From the NCBI RefSeq assembly GCF_017876315.1, contig NZ_JAGINU010000001.1, forward strand, positions 2,232,001 to 2,296,000: a stretch of DNA of 64,000 nucleotides, read 5' to 3'. The position numbers were made by a program, and so were the translations under genes. This DNA comes from Pseudonocardia parietis. GTDB taxonomy: Bacteria; Actinomycetota; Actinomycetes; Mycobacteriales; Pseudonocardiaceae. The notes under the pieces were generated by a model. It worked only from the letters and a program-made list of their open reading frames with translations, was not told the DNA's origin and ran no database searches. Numbering within the stretch: the first letter of the stretch is position 1; the number at the start of each line of letters is the position of its first letter. Below are positions 26,246-33,563 of this stretch, one piece after another.

Positions 26246-27377
26246 TGTCGAGGTTAAGATCTTCTACGGCCCTCCGTCGTGGTTCAAGGAGCAACTTGGG
26301 CAAGATAAGGGGGAGAGTCTCCTTGATCTTGTCGATGAGCTTGACGAGGCTAAACGTCGCCATACATTAGCTGTTGAAGGTCAGGACTCGCCGCCGCCTG
26401 ACGAGTCCGATCCGCAGCCTGAGCTGGTGGTCGCTGAGTCGGGCGATTACGCTACATTGAACGAGCACGCGATCACGAACTTTGTAAGCCTCATCCGAAA
26501 GATCAGCCCCGAGTGCCTGTACTTGCATAACCCTCCTGCGCGCGTTCATTCGCAGCTCGAGAGAGTATTCGCAACCGAGGTGCAGCGGTTCGTTTATCCC
26601 GTGGTAACCAAGGACGTTCTCGTTGCCTTCCGTGATGGATTTGCTGATCACCTGGTCGGACAAGGGGCCGTAAGGGAGTCGCTTCTAGCTGCGTTGTACC
26701 CGCTGACTACAATACGCCGAAGTACGCCGGTCGTTCTGATGTTCTACGGACCTTCGGGTGTTGGGAAGACGGAGACCGCACACTTCATCAACGGACTACT
26801 CGGCGGCGCGCTGCTGCGCAAGCAGTTCTCAATGTTTCACAGCGAGAAATTTGCATCGTACGTCTTCGGGGGGGCCCACTCCGAAGTCTCTTTCGCTCAC
26901 GATCTGCTCGACCGTGAGTCCGGCGTCATCTTGGTTGATGAGTTCGACAAGGCGAATCCGATCTTTCACAGCGCCTTCTATCAGCTCTTCGACGATGGAG
27001 TGTTTGAAGACAAGAACTATCGTGTAGAGCTCGGCGCATCCTTAGTGATCTGCACATCAAACTATAGAACGGAGGATGATATACGTGCCGCTCTTGGGGA
27101 TGCGCTGTATTCTCGATTCGATGCTTTAGTGGAATTTGCCTCTCTGGATGCAGAGGGGGTGAAGCGAGTTATCGACCGGATCGTCGATGGAAGGTTCTCT
27201 ACGTTGACAGCGGTAGAGCAGGAGTGGCTGGATCTCCCTAAGATTAAGACGATGCTGCAAGCGCGACTACAAAATCTAGGAAACGTTCGAAAGTTGGGAA
27301 AGTTGATCGACGAGGTCATCTCGCTGATGCTGGTGCGCGCAATGCTGGAAGAGGAAGGCAAGGCTCTTCCGAGCTGA
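26235..27377 (+). CDS. ClpB/ClpA-like single-module AAA+ ATPase
   Basis: 380 aa from ATG 26235. The first 130 residues form an unassigned domain with an acidic Pro-rich linker (SPPPDESDPQPE). From about 131 there is one Clp-type AAA+ module: a VGQGAVRESLLAAL lead-in, Walker A GPSGVGKT (172-179), Walker B VILVDEFD (231-238), FEDKNYRVEL, sensor 1 in ICTSNY (272-277) and an Arg finger in YSRFDAL (292-298). It matches the second Clp ATPase ring, but the GYVG pore loop is replaced by GGAHSEVSF. Low GC like its partner; not a normal chromosomal chaperone. Role unknown; defence is a guess from context. Confidence 0.85.
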   Translation: MSADVEVKIFYGPPSWFKEQLGQDKGESLLDLVDELDEAKRRHTLAVEGQDSPPPDESDPQPELVVAESGDYATLNEHAITNFVSLIRKISPECLYLHNPPARVHSQLERVFATEVQRFVYPVVTKDVLVAFRDGFADHLVGQGAVRESLLAALYPLTTIRRSTPVVLMFYGPSGVGKTETAHFINGLLGGALLRKQFSMFHSEKFASYVFGGAHSEVSFAHDLLDRESGVILVDEFDKANPIFHSAFYQLFDDGVFEDKNYRVELGASLVICTSNYRTEDDIRAALGDALYSRFDALVEFASLDAEGVKRVIDRIVDGRFSTLTAVEQEWLDLPKIKTMLQARLQNLGNVRKLGKLIDEVISLMLVRAMLEEEGKALPS

Positions 27378-28109
27378 CGCGTCGCGCTTGGGGACACAGT
27401 TTGAGTTCTCGGACATATCAGCACTTGTGACAACTGGGCTCCGCTCCTCGCGTGTCGACAGGAGTCCGCCCGGCGGGTCGCAAGAAGGGGTCAACGGAGC
27501 GCCCTCGCCGGGCGGGCAGGTCTCCGGGATGGTGACACCGTGCCATCCCGCCGACCTCCCGGAGGGCGTACCGCACGGCCACCCGTGGGCGGAGCGTGGC
27601 ATGGTCGGGTGCGGTTGCGTCGAGGGCCGCCCACGGGCGCCCACACGGTCGGTCTGGCGACAGGTCGACGGGATGGCACTCAGAAGGCGCGGGGGAGCGG
27701 GCTCGCCCCGGGTTACCCCCGGAATTGAACGGCAGAAGCCGACGACGGACCGTTGCCGGGGGAAGACGGGGCACCGCGTCCGTGCAGCGCACGAGGGATG
27801 ACGGCGAACATCGGGCACCGCCGAAAGTAGTGGATCTCGTCTCCGCGGATTCAGGGTGCACGTGATGGCGGAGCTGCTTGACCAACCGCCTGACAACGGC
27901 CCCTGCCTAAGGAAGCGTCCAGCGGACGTCTACGGACTCGACGATGCCGCCCACCTGGGCATCATCGCCTGTCGTGCCCGAGTCACTGTTGCTTCGGGAC
28001 GAATGAGTCCCCTGCCGCCCGTCCTGCCTGTGTGTCACTCGCTCGCAGTCAGGTTGATCGGACAGATAGCCTGCTGCGCGTGGTTGACGCTCTGCAGCCT
28101 GTCAGCGAG
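27378..28109. other. 732-bp gap holding a fold-back repeat unit
   Basis: G+C returns to about 70% directly after the ATPase stop. The region contains the dispersed repeat described separately (27507-27790) and no supported gene; an open frame at 27856-28347 overlaps the Mrr gene in another frame and has no family features. Confidence 0.6.
27507..27790. repeat. Dispersed repeat, copy A, with a 140-bp fold-back core
   Basis: Outer arms 27540-27557 and 27662-27679 pair at 17 of 18 positions; inner arms 27582-27592 and 27627-27637 pair perfectly. Related copies occur at 47325-47480 (lacking the fold-back centre) and, as a short piece, near 33141-33170. No coding content recognised. Confidence 0.7.
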
Positions 28110-29021
28110 ATGCCGACGTGGGACGGCTTCTTGCTGCCCGTCCTTCAGGTCCTCAGTGACGGGGAGACGGTCCAGGCTCGCGAGGTTCAAGATCGCGTCG
28201 CTGACCATGTCAAGCTCACCGATGCCCAACGAGACGAGGTCCTCGATTCCGGGCAGCAGCGGTTCCGGAACCGCGTCGGTTGGGCAGTCTCCTCGCTGGC
28301 CCGAGCCGGAGCGCTCGACCGTCCGCGACGTGGGTCGTACACCGTGACCGATGTGGGGCGGCGCCTGCTCGCCGAGCACCCGCACCGGCTGGACGAGGTC
28401 GACCTGAGACAGATTCCGGCGTACCGCGACCACGTCCCGGCCCGGCGTGTGCAGGTCCCATCGAACAACGCAACACCGGTCCAGGAGAACCAGTACAACT
28501 CTGAGCTTGATCCGATCGAGCAGATCGAGGCTGGCACCGCCCGGCTTCGAGCGGAGGTCAGCACGCAGCTGCTCGAACGGTTGCGCTCCGCCAGTCCTGA
28601 CTTCCTCGAGCAATCGGTCCTCGACGTGTTGGTCGCGATGGGCTACGGAGGGGTCGAGCAGCGCGCCCGTCGCATCGGCGGTAGCGGGGATGGCGGGGTC
28701 GACGGCGTCATCGACCAAGACCCCCTCGGTCTGGCTCGCATCTATGTCCAGGCGAAGCGGTACGCACCGGACACGGTTGTCGGTCGACCGCAGGTACAGG
28801 GGTTCGTCGGCGCCCTTCATGGTCAACAAGCCACTCAAGGTGTCTTCATTACTACGAGCACCTTCTCCCGGGAGGCCGTGGAATACGCGCGCTCTGTCAA
28901 CGCGAGCGTGATCCTCATCAATGGGGAACGGTTCGCGAACCTCATGATCGATCGCGGGGTCGGCGTACAGGAAGTGCAGACGTACACGATCGTCAAGCTT
29001 GACGAGGACTACTTCGAGTAG
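28110..29021 (+). CDS. mrr: Mrr-type type IV restriction endonuclease
   Basis: 303 aa from ATG 28110, close to the 304 aa of E. coli Mrr; an in-frame GTG at 28032 would add 26 residues. N-terminal Mrr_N winged-helix domain (MPTWDGFLLPVLQVLSDGET, residues 1-90: note LDSGQQRFRNRVGWAVSSL), then the PD-(D/E)xK nuclease domain with GGSGDGGVDGVI and YVQAKRY supplying the catalytic Asp, Gln and Lys, and FITTSTFSREAVEYA. Cleaves methylated foreign DNA. Located next to the AAA+ module in the AICE cargo. Confidence 0.9.
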   Translation: MPTWDGFLLPVLQVLSDGETVQAREVQDRVADHVKLTDAQRDEVLDSGQQRFRNRVGWAVSSLARAGALDRPRRGSYTVTDVGRRLLAEHPHRLDEVDLRQIPAYRDHVPARRVQVPSNNATPVQENQYNSELDPIEQIEAGTARLRAEVSTQLLERLRSASPDFLEQSVLDVLVAMGYGGVEQRARRIGGSGDGGVDGVIDQDPLGLARIYVQAKRYAPDTVVGRPQVQGFVGALHGQQATQGVFITTSTFSREAVEYARSVNASVILINGERFANLMIDRGVGVQEVQTYTIVKLDEDYFE

Positions 29022-29282
29022 TCAGTGGACCGGGTGACCTCAGGGAGCCTCTGATGCTGCGCCACGACGACCGGACTCAGCCGGAGCAATCCCGGAGCGG
29101 ACTGCCAACGATCGCCCAGCATACAGAACGACGTTCCGGCACGAACGCCCAGCTCAGTCGGTACGACACGGCACCGGCCACTACAGGGCGGCACCACGTC
29201 GCCGCTTTTACGTCGAGGTGGTCACCGCGCCTCTCCGGCTCCGGCTTAAGGCACGGCCACTGTCTTCGGCATGATGAGGCAG

Positions 29283-30026
29283 ATGACCGATGTACCAGCG
29301 GGCGCCGAGGCTCAGGGGCGGCCACAAGTAAACGACTACGACGCCTTTGCTGCAGCCTACTCGGCGGAGAATGACGACAGCCTCGCCAACGCGTACTACG
29401 AGCGCCCCGCCATGGTGGCGCTGGCTGGAGACGTAGCGGGCCGCCGCGTCCTCGACGCTGGGTGCGGCTCGGGAACGCTGTCCGCTGCGCTGCGCGACCA
29501 AGGGGCCGCTGTCACGTGCATGGACGCGAGCGCTGGGATGCTCGACCTGGCGAAGAAGCGCCTCGGCGACGACGCTGAGCTGCGATTGGCCGACCTCAAC
29601 GACCCTCTACCGTTCGAAGACGGCGCGTTCGACGACGTGATCGCCTCGCTGGTGCTGCATTACATCGAGGACTGGGCTCCGGTACTGATCGAGATGCGGC
29701 GGGTTCTGGAGCCCGGCGGCAGGCTGTTCGCCTCCGTCGACCACCCGATCGTTGCGTACACCATTCACGAGCCCCGGCCGGACTACTTTGAAAACACCAG
29801 CTACGAGTTCGAGTGGGAATTCGGAGGGCAGCGGGTACCCATGCGGTTTTGGCGCAAGTCACTGCAGTCGATGCTAGACGCTTTCATGACCGCTGGATTC
29901 CGTGTAACGCGCATCACTGAGCCGCAGCCCATTCCGGAGGCGCGCGACTTACACCCTAGGGCCTTCGCTCACTTTTCGACTGCACCCGGGTTCCTCTTCT
30001 TCGCACTTGAAGCAGGTCGGGAGTAG
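29283..30026 (+). CDS. Class I SAM-dependent methyltransferase
   Basis: 247 aa from ATG 29283 (GAGG 6 bp upstream); ATG 29271 is possible. Motif I VLDAGCGSGTLS near residue 60, motif II/III ADLNDPLPFEDGAFDDVIAS, and post-motif EMRRVLEPGGRLFASVDHP, the UbiE/small-molecule type. Last gene before attR. Substrate unknown; no sign of a DNA methylase target domain, so probably not the partner of Mrr. Confidence 0.85.
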   Translation: MTDVPAGAEAQGRPQVNDYDAFAAAYSAENDDSLANAYYERPAMVALAGDVAGRRVLDAGCGSGTLSAALRDQGAAVTCMDASAGMLDLAKKRLGDDAELRLADLNDPLPFEDGAFDDVIASLVLHYIEDWAPVLIEMRRVLEPGGRLFASVDHPIVAYTIHEPRPDYFENTSYEFEWEFGGQRVPMRFWRKSLQSMLDAFMTAGFRVTRITEPQPIPEARDLHPRAFAHFSTAPGFLFFALEAGRE

Positions 30027-30058
30027 CCCTTTCACCTGCCGGGACCCGAGCTCAGCTC

Positions 30059-30077
30059 GTGCAATTGGCGTGCAACT
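30059..30077. repeat. Paired integrase arm-site-like repeats, right end
   Basis: GTGCAATT at 30059-30066 and GTGCAACT at 30070-30077, 11 bp apart, the same octamers as at 12229-12247 in the opposite order. About 95 bp inside attR. Confidence 0.55.
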
Positions 30078-30171
30078 ACCGGCGGTCAACCACGGTCAGT
30101 CGCGGGGCTGTCCGTCCCCTATCCCCGCAGGTCAACGTCGCAGAGTGCCAGTCTTGCGAGGCCTTCCAAAG

Positions 30172-30204
30172 TGGCTACGCGGGTTCGATTCCCGTCGCCC
30201 GCTC
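30172..30204. repeat. attR: 33-bp copy of the tRNA-Gly 3' end
   Basis: Perfect copy of 12131-12163. The sequence just upstream (to about 30150) still resembles a scrambled tRNA anticodon arm but cannot fold as a tRNA. Confidence 0.92.
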
Positions 30205-30273
30205 CACCCTCTGACCAGGGGTCTTGCAAGCCGACTGAGCTGGGGTTCTCGATCCTCGCGGTGGGCCGCCTCT

Positions 30274-31230
30274 TCAGAGGCGTTCGACGCGGTCGGCCTG
30301 CGGGCCCCGGTCGCTCTGACGCACCGCGTACCGGACCCGGTCACCCTTCTGCAGCGGCTCCGACCCCATGACCACGGACACGTGGGCGAAGAGATCGTCG
30401 CCGCCTGCGTCCGGGGTGATGAACCCGAAGCCGCGGTCGCCGTCGTAGCGCGCGACGACGCCCTCGCCGCCTCGTGCGGGCACGTCCCGCGTCGCCGGCC
30501 CTGCGGCCGCGGCAGGTGCCGACCGCTGCGGCGCCGTCTGGGGCTCGGCCCCCCGGACCAGGTGCACGTCGCGGGCCTGCGGGCCCTTGTCTCCACTAAC
30601 CACCTCGTAGGCGACGCGGTCGCCCTCCGTGAGCCACGTCAGCCCCTCGGCCAAGGCCCGGGCGTGAACGAAGACGTCCCCGTCGCCGGAGTCGGGGTTT
30701 ATGAAGCCGAAGCCCTTGTCCTCGTCGTACCAGGCCACCGTGCCGTCGGCACCGTCCGCGCCGTCCGCGGTGCCGGCCGCAGCGGGTAGGCCGGCCCCCG
30801 CTCCCAGCGGGATCACGTGCCCGGCCTGCGGGCCGCGCTCGCCCTCGACGACCAGGAAGGCCACCCGCTGCCCCTCGGTGACCACGCCGCCGGTCACGAT
30901 GGCGGAGCTGTGCACGAAGATGTCGGCGCCGCCGCCGTCCGGCGACGCGAAGCCGTACCCCTTGCCCGGCTCGTACCAGTTGACGGTGCCGAGCAGGCCC
31001 ACGGCGCTGCCGGTGGCCGCGTCGGCGGTGACGCGAACGTGCAGCGCCTGGGGCCCGCGGTCGTTCTCGCCGACCTCGAACACGACGGCCTGGCCCTCGC
31101 GGAGCACTTTCGCTCCGCCGTCCCCGACGATCTCGGAAGCGTGCACGAACACGTCCGGCGAGCCGTCCTCGGGCGCGAGGAAGCCGAAACCTCGTTCGGC
31201 GTCGAACCAACGGACGGTTCCCTGTGGCAT
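30274..31230 (-). CDS. Protein with four tandem cold-shock domains
   Basis: 318 aa made of four CSDs at roughly residues 1-68, 78-145, 158-225 and 250-318. Each keeps both RNA-binding motifs: [39 protein letters not shown] and FGFITP/DLFAHVS, with a G-T/V-V-x-W/R-Y/F strand in front. Ordinary bacterial Csp proteins have one domain of about 67 aa. Linkers between domains 2-3 and 3-4 are Ala/Gly rich. Presumably an RNA or single-strand DNA chaperone. It lies immediately outside attR and is chromosomal. Confidence 0.92.
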   Translation of the reverse strand: MPQGTVRWFDAERGFGFLAPEDGSPDVFVHASEIVGDGGAKVLREGQAVVFEVGENDRGPQALHVRVTADAATGSAVGLLGTVNWYEPGKGYGFASPDGGGADIFVHSSAIVTGGVVTEGQRVAFLVVEGERGPQAGHVIPLGAGAGLPAAAGTADGADGADGTVAWYDEDKGFGFINPDSGDGDVFVHARALAEGLTWLTEGDRVAYEVVSGDKGPQARDVHLVRGAEPQTAPQRSAPAAAAGPATRDVPARGGEGVVARYDGDRGFGFITPDAGGDDLFAHVSVVMGSEPLQKGDRVRYAVRQSDRGPQADRVERL

Positions 31231-31573
31231 CGAAGGCTCCAGGTCGGGAGGGCGGGCACTGACCCCAGTCTCCCCGACGGACCTCGCGGTCCGTCGGGCC
31301 GGGGGCCCACAGGCGGGAGGTGCGGGGCCAGAGCCGGTCCTCGACCAGCCGCTGCTGCTCCATCGTGCTTACGAGCGCAGACGATCACCCCAGCGGGCGC
31401 CGAGCTCCTTCGACCTCGTACCGCGCACACCGGCCGCACCGAGGAGCGCGACCGGTCGGCGGTGGACGGGCCCAACCCGAAAGCCGCGCCCACTCTTGGG
31501 AGGGGCGCCGCTCCTGTTTTGTGCAGCTGATGTGTGATTGACCGTGGTCTCCGTCGGTCAGGTCGTACCGGCG
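31231..31573. other. 343-bp gap with remnant of an element end
   Basis: No gene. 31486-31509 is a degenerate version of the stem-loop at 12186-12216 and 31521-31541 a degenerate version of the arm-site pair 12229-12249 (13 of 21 bases identical, all eight differences transitions). Also holds the upstream region of the cold-shock gene. Confidence 0.55.
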
Positions 31574-32458
31574 TCAGCGGTTCCGCAGCGCGGTGACCGC
31601 GCCGAAGATCAGTACGACCCCGGCGACGCCGTGCGCCGGCAGCGATTCCCCGAGCAGTAGTACGGCGAGTACCGCGGCCGTCGCCGGTTCCAGAAGTGTT
31701 GCGACGGCGGCGGTGCCCGCTGATGCGGTGCGCAGCCCGGTGTAGAGCAACAGGTAGCCGCCGGCCATCGTGACGACACCGAGGTAGCCGAGTGCGCGCA
31801 GCGAAGCCGGCGCGCTGGTCCCGACCGGTCCGGTGAGCATGGCGAGTGGCAGCAGACCGAGTGCGCCTACGGTCGTCGTCATCGTGGTCAGGACCATCGG
31901 TGTGATCCGCGGGGCGGCGTGCCGTCCCACCACGGTGACCGCGGCGTAGATGAGTCCGGACGCGATGGCGAGTAGTACGCCGGCCGTCGGCGCCGTACCG
32001 GTCCCGGCGTCGACGGTGGACACCAACACGAGCCCGGTGACGGCGACGGCGATCGTCCCGAGCCGGCTGGGCGCCGGCGTCCGGCGGGTGCACAGCGCCT
32101 CCCATGCCGTGACGCCGATCGGCGCGAGACCGAGCGCGACGACGGTGGACACTGCGGCGCCGACCAGCGGGATCGAGGCGAACCACAGCGCTTGGTAGGC
32201 CGCGACCCCGAGCCCGATGACAACGACCGGCACGGGGCTTGTCTGCACGGCGGCAAGCACCGCGGCCATGGCGCCGGTCGCGACGGCGAGCAGGCCGAGG
32301 ACGGCCGCAGCCACGGTGAGCCGCCATGCGCTGACGGCGAGCGGTGACAGGTCGCCGACTGCGGCGAACGCGACGGGTGCAGTGCCCCACACGACACCGG
32401 CAGAACAGACTTGGAGGACCGCGGCCCGTGAGCGGGCAGGGGTGGACGACGAGGACAA
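31574..32458 (-). CDS. EamA/DMT-superfamily transporter
   Basis: 294 aa from TTG 32458, which has AGGAG 7 bp upstream; a TTG at 32506 is the alternative. Ten hydrophobic helices in two EamA repeats (CSAGVVWGTAPVAFAAVG opens the first; GVLLAIASGLIYAAVTVVG the second), ending with LLLGESLPAHGVAGVVLIFG. A drug/metabolite exporter of unknown substrate. It stands between two pieces of a decayed integrative element. Confidence 0.85.
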   Translation of the reverse strand: MSSSSTPARSRAAVLQVCSAGVVWGTAPVAFAAVGDLSPLAVSAWRLTVAAAVLGLLAVATGAMAAVLAAVQTSPVPVVVIGLGVAAYQALWFASIPLVGAAVSTVVALGLAPIGVTAWEALCTRRTPAPSRLGTIAVAVTGLVLVSTVDAGTGTAPTAGVLLAIASGLIYAAVTVVGRHAAPRITPMVLTTMTTTVGALGLLPLAMLTGPVGTSAPASLRALGYLGVVTMAGGYLLLYTGLRTASAGTAAVATLLEPATAAVLAVLLLGESLPAHGVAGVVLIFGAVTALRNR

Positions 32459-32506
32459 CGAGGAGCTCCTGCGCGGAAGAGGTGATGGGCGGGCGCACCG
32501 GAGCAA

Positions 32507-33547
32507 TGGCGGATCGGCCGGCCGCGCCTCACGCGCGGTCGGCGGCGCCGGCCCCGGTCAGGAGCGCGGCGGGGGAAGAACGAGGAGCCCGATCACGTCG
32601 ACGACAGTAGCGTGCGCGAACCGGCCGGTGCCCGTGTTTCGGGACCGCGTAGGTCGGAGGGCTCAGTTGGTCGCGAGACAGGCTGCGGCGGACTTCGTCC
32701 GACTGGGGGCGTGCCAGAACGGGCGCGTTGCCGCGGTGACTCACGGGGGTCGCGGTCTCATCGTGCCGAGATCGCCGGGGCGGCCGGGGAGCCCAGGCCG
32801 GAGTTGGAAATGGTGCCCGCCCCGGTCGCCGGTGAACACCAGGCCCTCCGAGCCGTCCTCGGCGAACTCGGCGCTGTGCCGGCGTAGCTACTGACGAGCA
32901 CACCGGGCCGCGCGACGGTACGGGCTCCGGCGACCGACTTGGTGGGCCCGGCTTCGATCCCGCCGTTCTTGTGCTCAGCCAGGCGCCGGTAGGCGTGGAC
33001 GGCGCTGTGTCCGATGCAGCCGCAAGCGCTCGCGTGGGGCCTCCGGCCGGTCCGCGCGGCGCACGGCCGTAGTGGGGGCGCCTCGGAAGGCGGGAGGCGA
33101 TAGCCGAGGCTGAGCCGAAGTCACGACATGACGGTGGGTCCTCGCCGGGCGGGCAGGTCTCGGAGATGGTCGGCGACGCGCACCCGTGCGGTGTTGGGTG
33201 GCTGAGGACGACGCTTCGGCCCTGCAGTGGGGCGCGGGGCATTCCCCAGCGAGCCCTGCAGCCGTGCGGTGCTTGGCGCTGCGCTCGCGCCGCATTATCA
33301 GGTTCTACGCCACGAACCTGGGACGGCGGGCGGGTTCGGATCCGTGATGTTGAGCGATCTTGTCGGAGGCGGCCGTGGTTGAGCAATGCGCGGGGCCGGT
33401 AGTCCGCGAAGTTGCGAAAGCCTCGCGCTTCCGCTTCGTGTTTGTGCTCTTCAGGTTGAGGCTCTCGGTCGGCCTGTTCGGGGCCTGGGAGCATGGCTCG
33501 GCTGCAAACTGTCCAACTGGACAGGTCGGTCGGTCCTTGCTAGCTTC
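32507..33547. other. About 1-kb degenerate region with integrase remnant and repeat piece
   Basis: 32797-33012 retains clear similarity to the AICE integrase gene (see separate entry). 33141-33170 shares about 30 bp with the dispersed repeat at 27507. The rest is without supported genes; several short frames appear but none with domain features. Confidence 0.6.
32797..33012 (-). pseudogene. Fragment of an AICE-type integrase gene
   Basis: Parallels 12508-12722 of the intact integrase: both strands show the blocks for GDRDGPLRR, EGLVFTGD, GARTV-PDV and AEHKNGEIEAGPTKSVAGA in the same order. It is broken by stops and small deletions and lacks both catalytic ends. Same orientation as the intact gene. 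Confidence 0.7.
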
Positions 33548-33563
33548 CTGTCCATGTGGACAG
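33509..33563. promoter_or_regulatory. Two perfect CTGTCCA-NN-TGGACAG operators
   Basis: 16-bp palindromes at 33509-33524 and 33548-33563, centres 39 bp apart. The second contains the probable ATG (33554-33556) of the acyltransferase. The TetR-family gene downstream of the acyltransferase is the likely cognate repressor. Confidence 0.7.

Larger units (their letters stand above)
12131..30204. mobile_element. Actinomycete integrative and conjugative element (AICE, pSAM2 type) with cargo
   Basis: About 18 kb between two copies of a 33-bp direct repeat of the tRNA-Gly 3' end (12131-12163 and 30172-30204). It contains the diagnostic AICE set: tyrosine integrase, excisionase, RepSA-type HUH initiator, a single FtsK/TraB translocase, several tiny transfer-type genes and a GntR regulator in KorSA position. 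Cargo at 25.4-30.0 kb includes a DUF6414-like/AAA+ pair, Mrr and a methyltransferase. An IS21-family insertion has broken one gene. Backbone genes are otherwise intact, so excision and transfer may still be possible. Confidence 0.88.

Noticed and set aside
27856-28347. 163-codon plus-strand frame upstream of Mrr
   Set aside because: Overlaps Mrr in another frame for over 230 bp, Cys/Arg/Ser-rich, no recognisable domain or ribosome-binding site.
30150-30204. Possible second tRNA-Gly gene
   Set aside because: Only the T-arm and acceptor 3' strand are present; the 5' acceptor strand and D-arm are missing, so it is attR.
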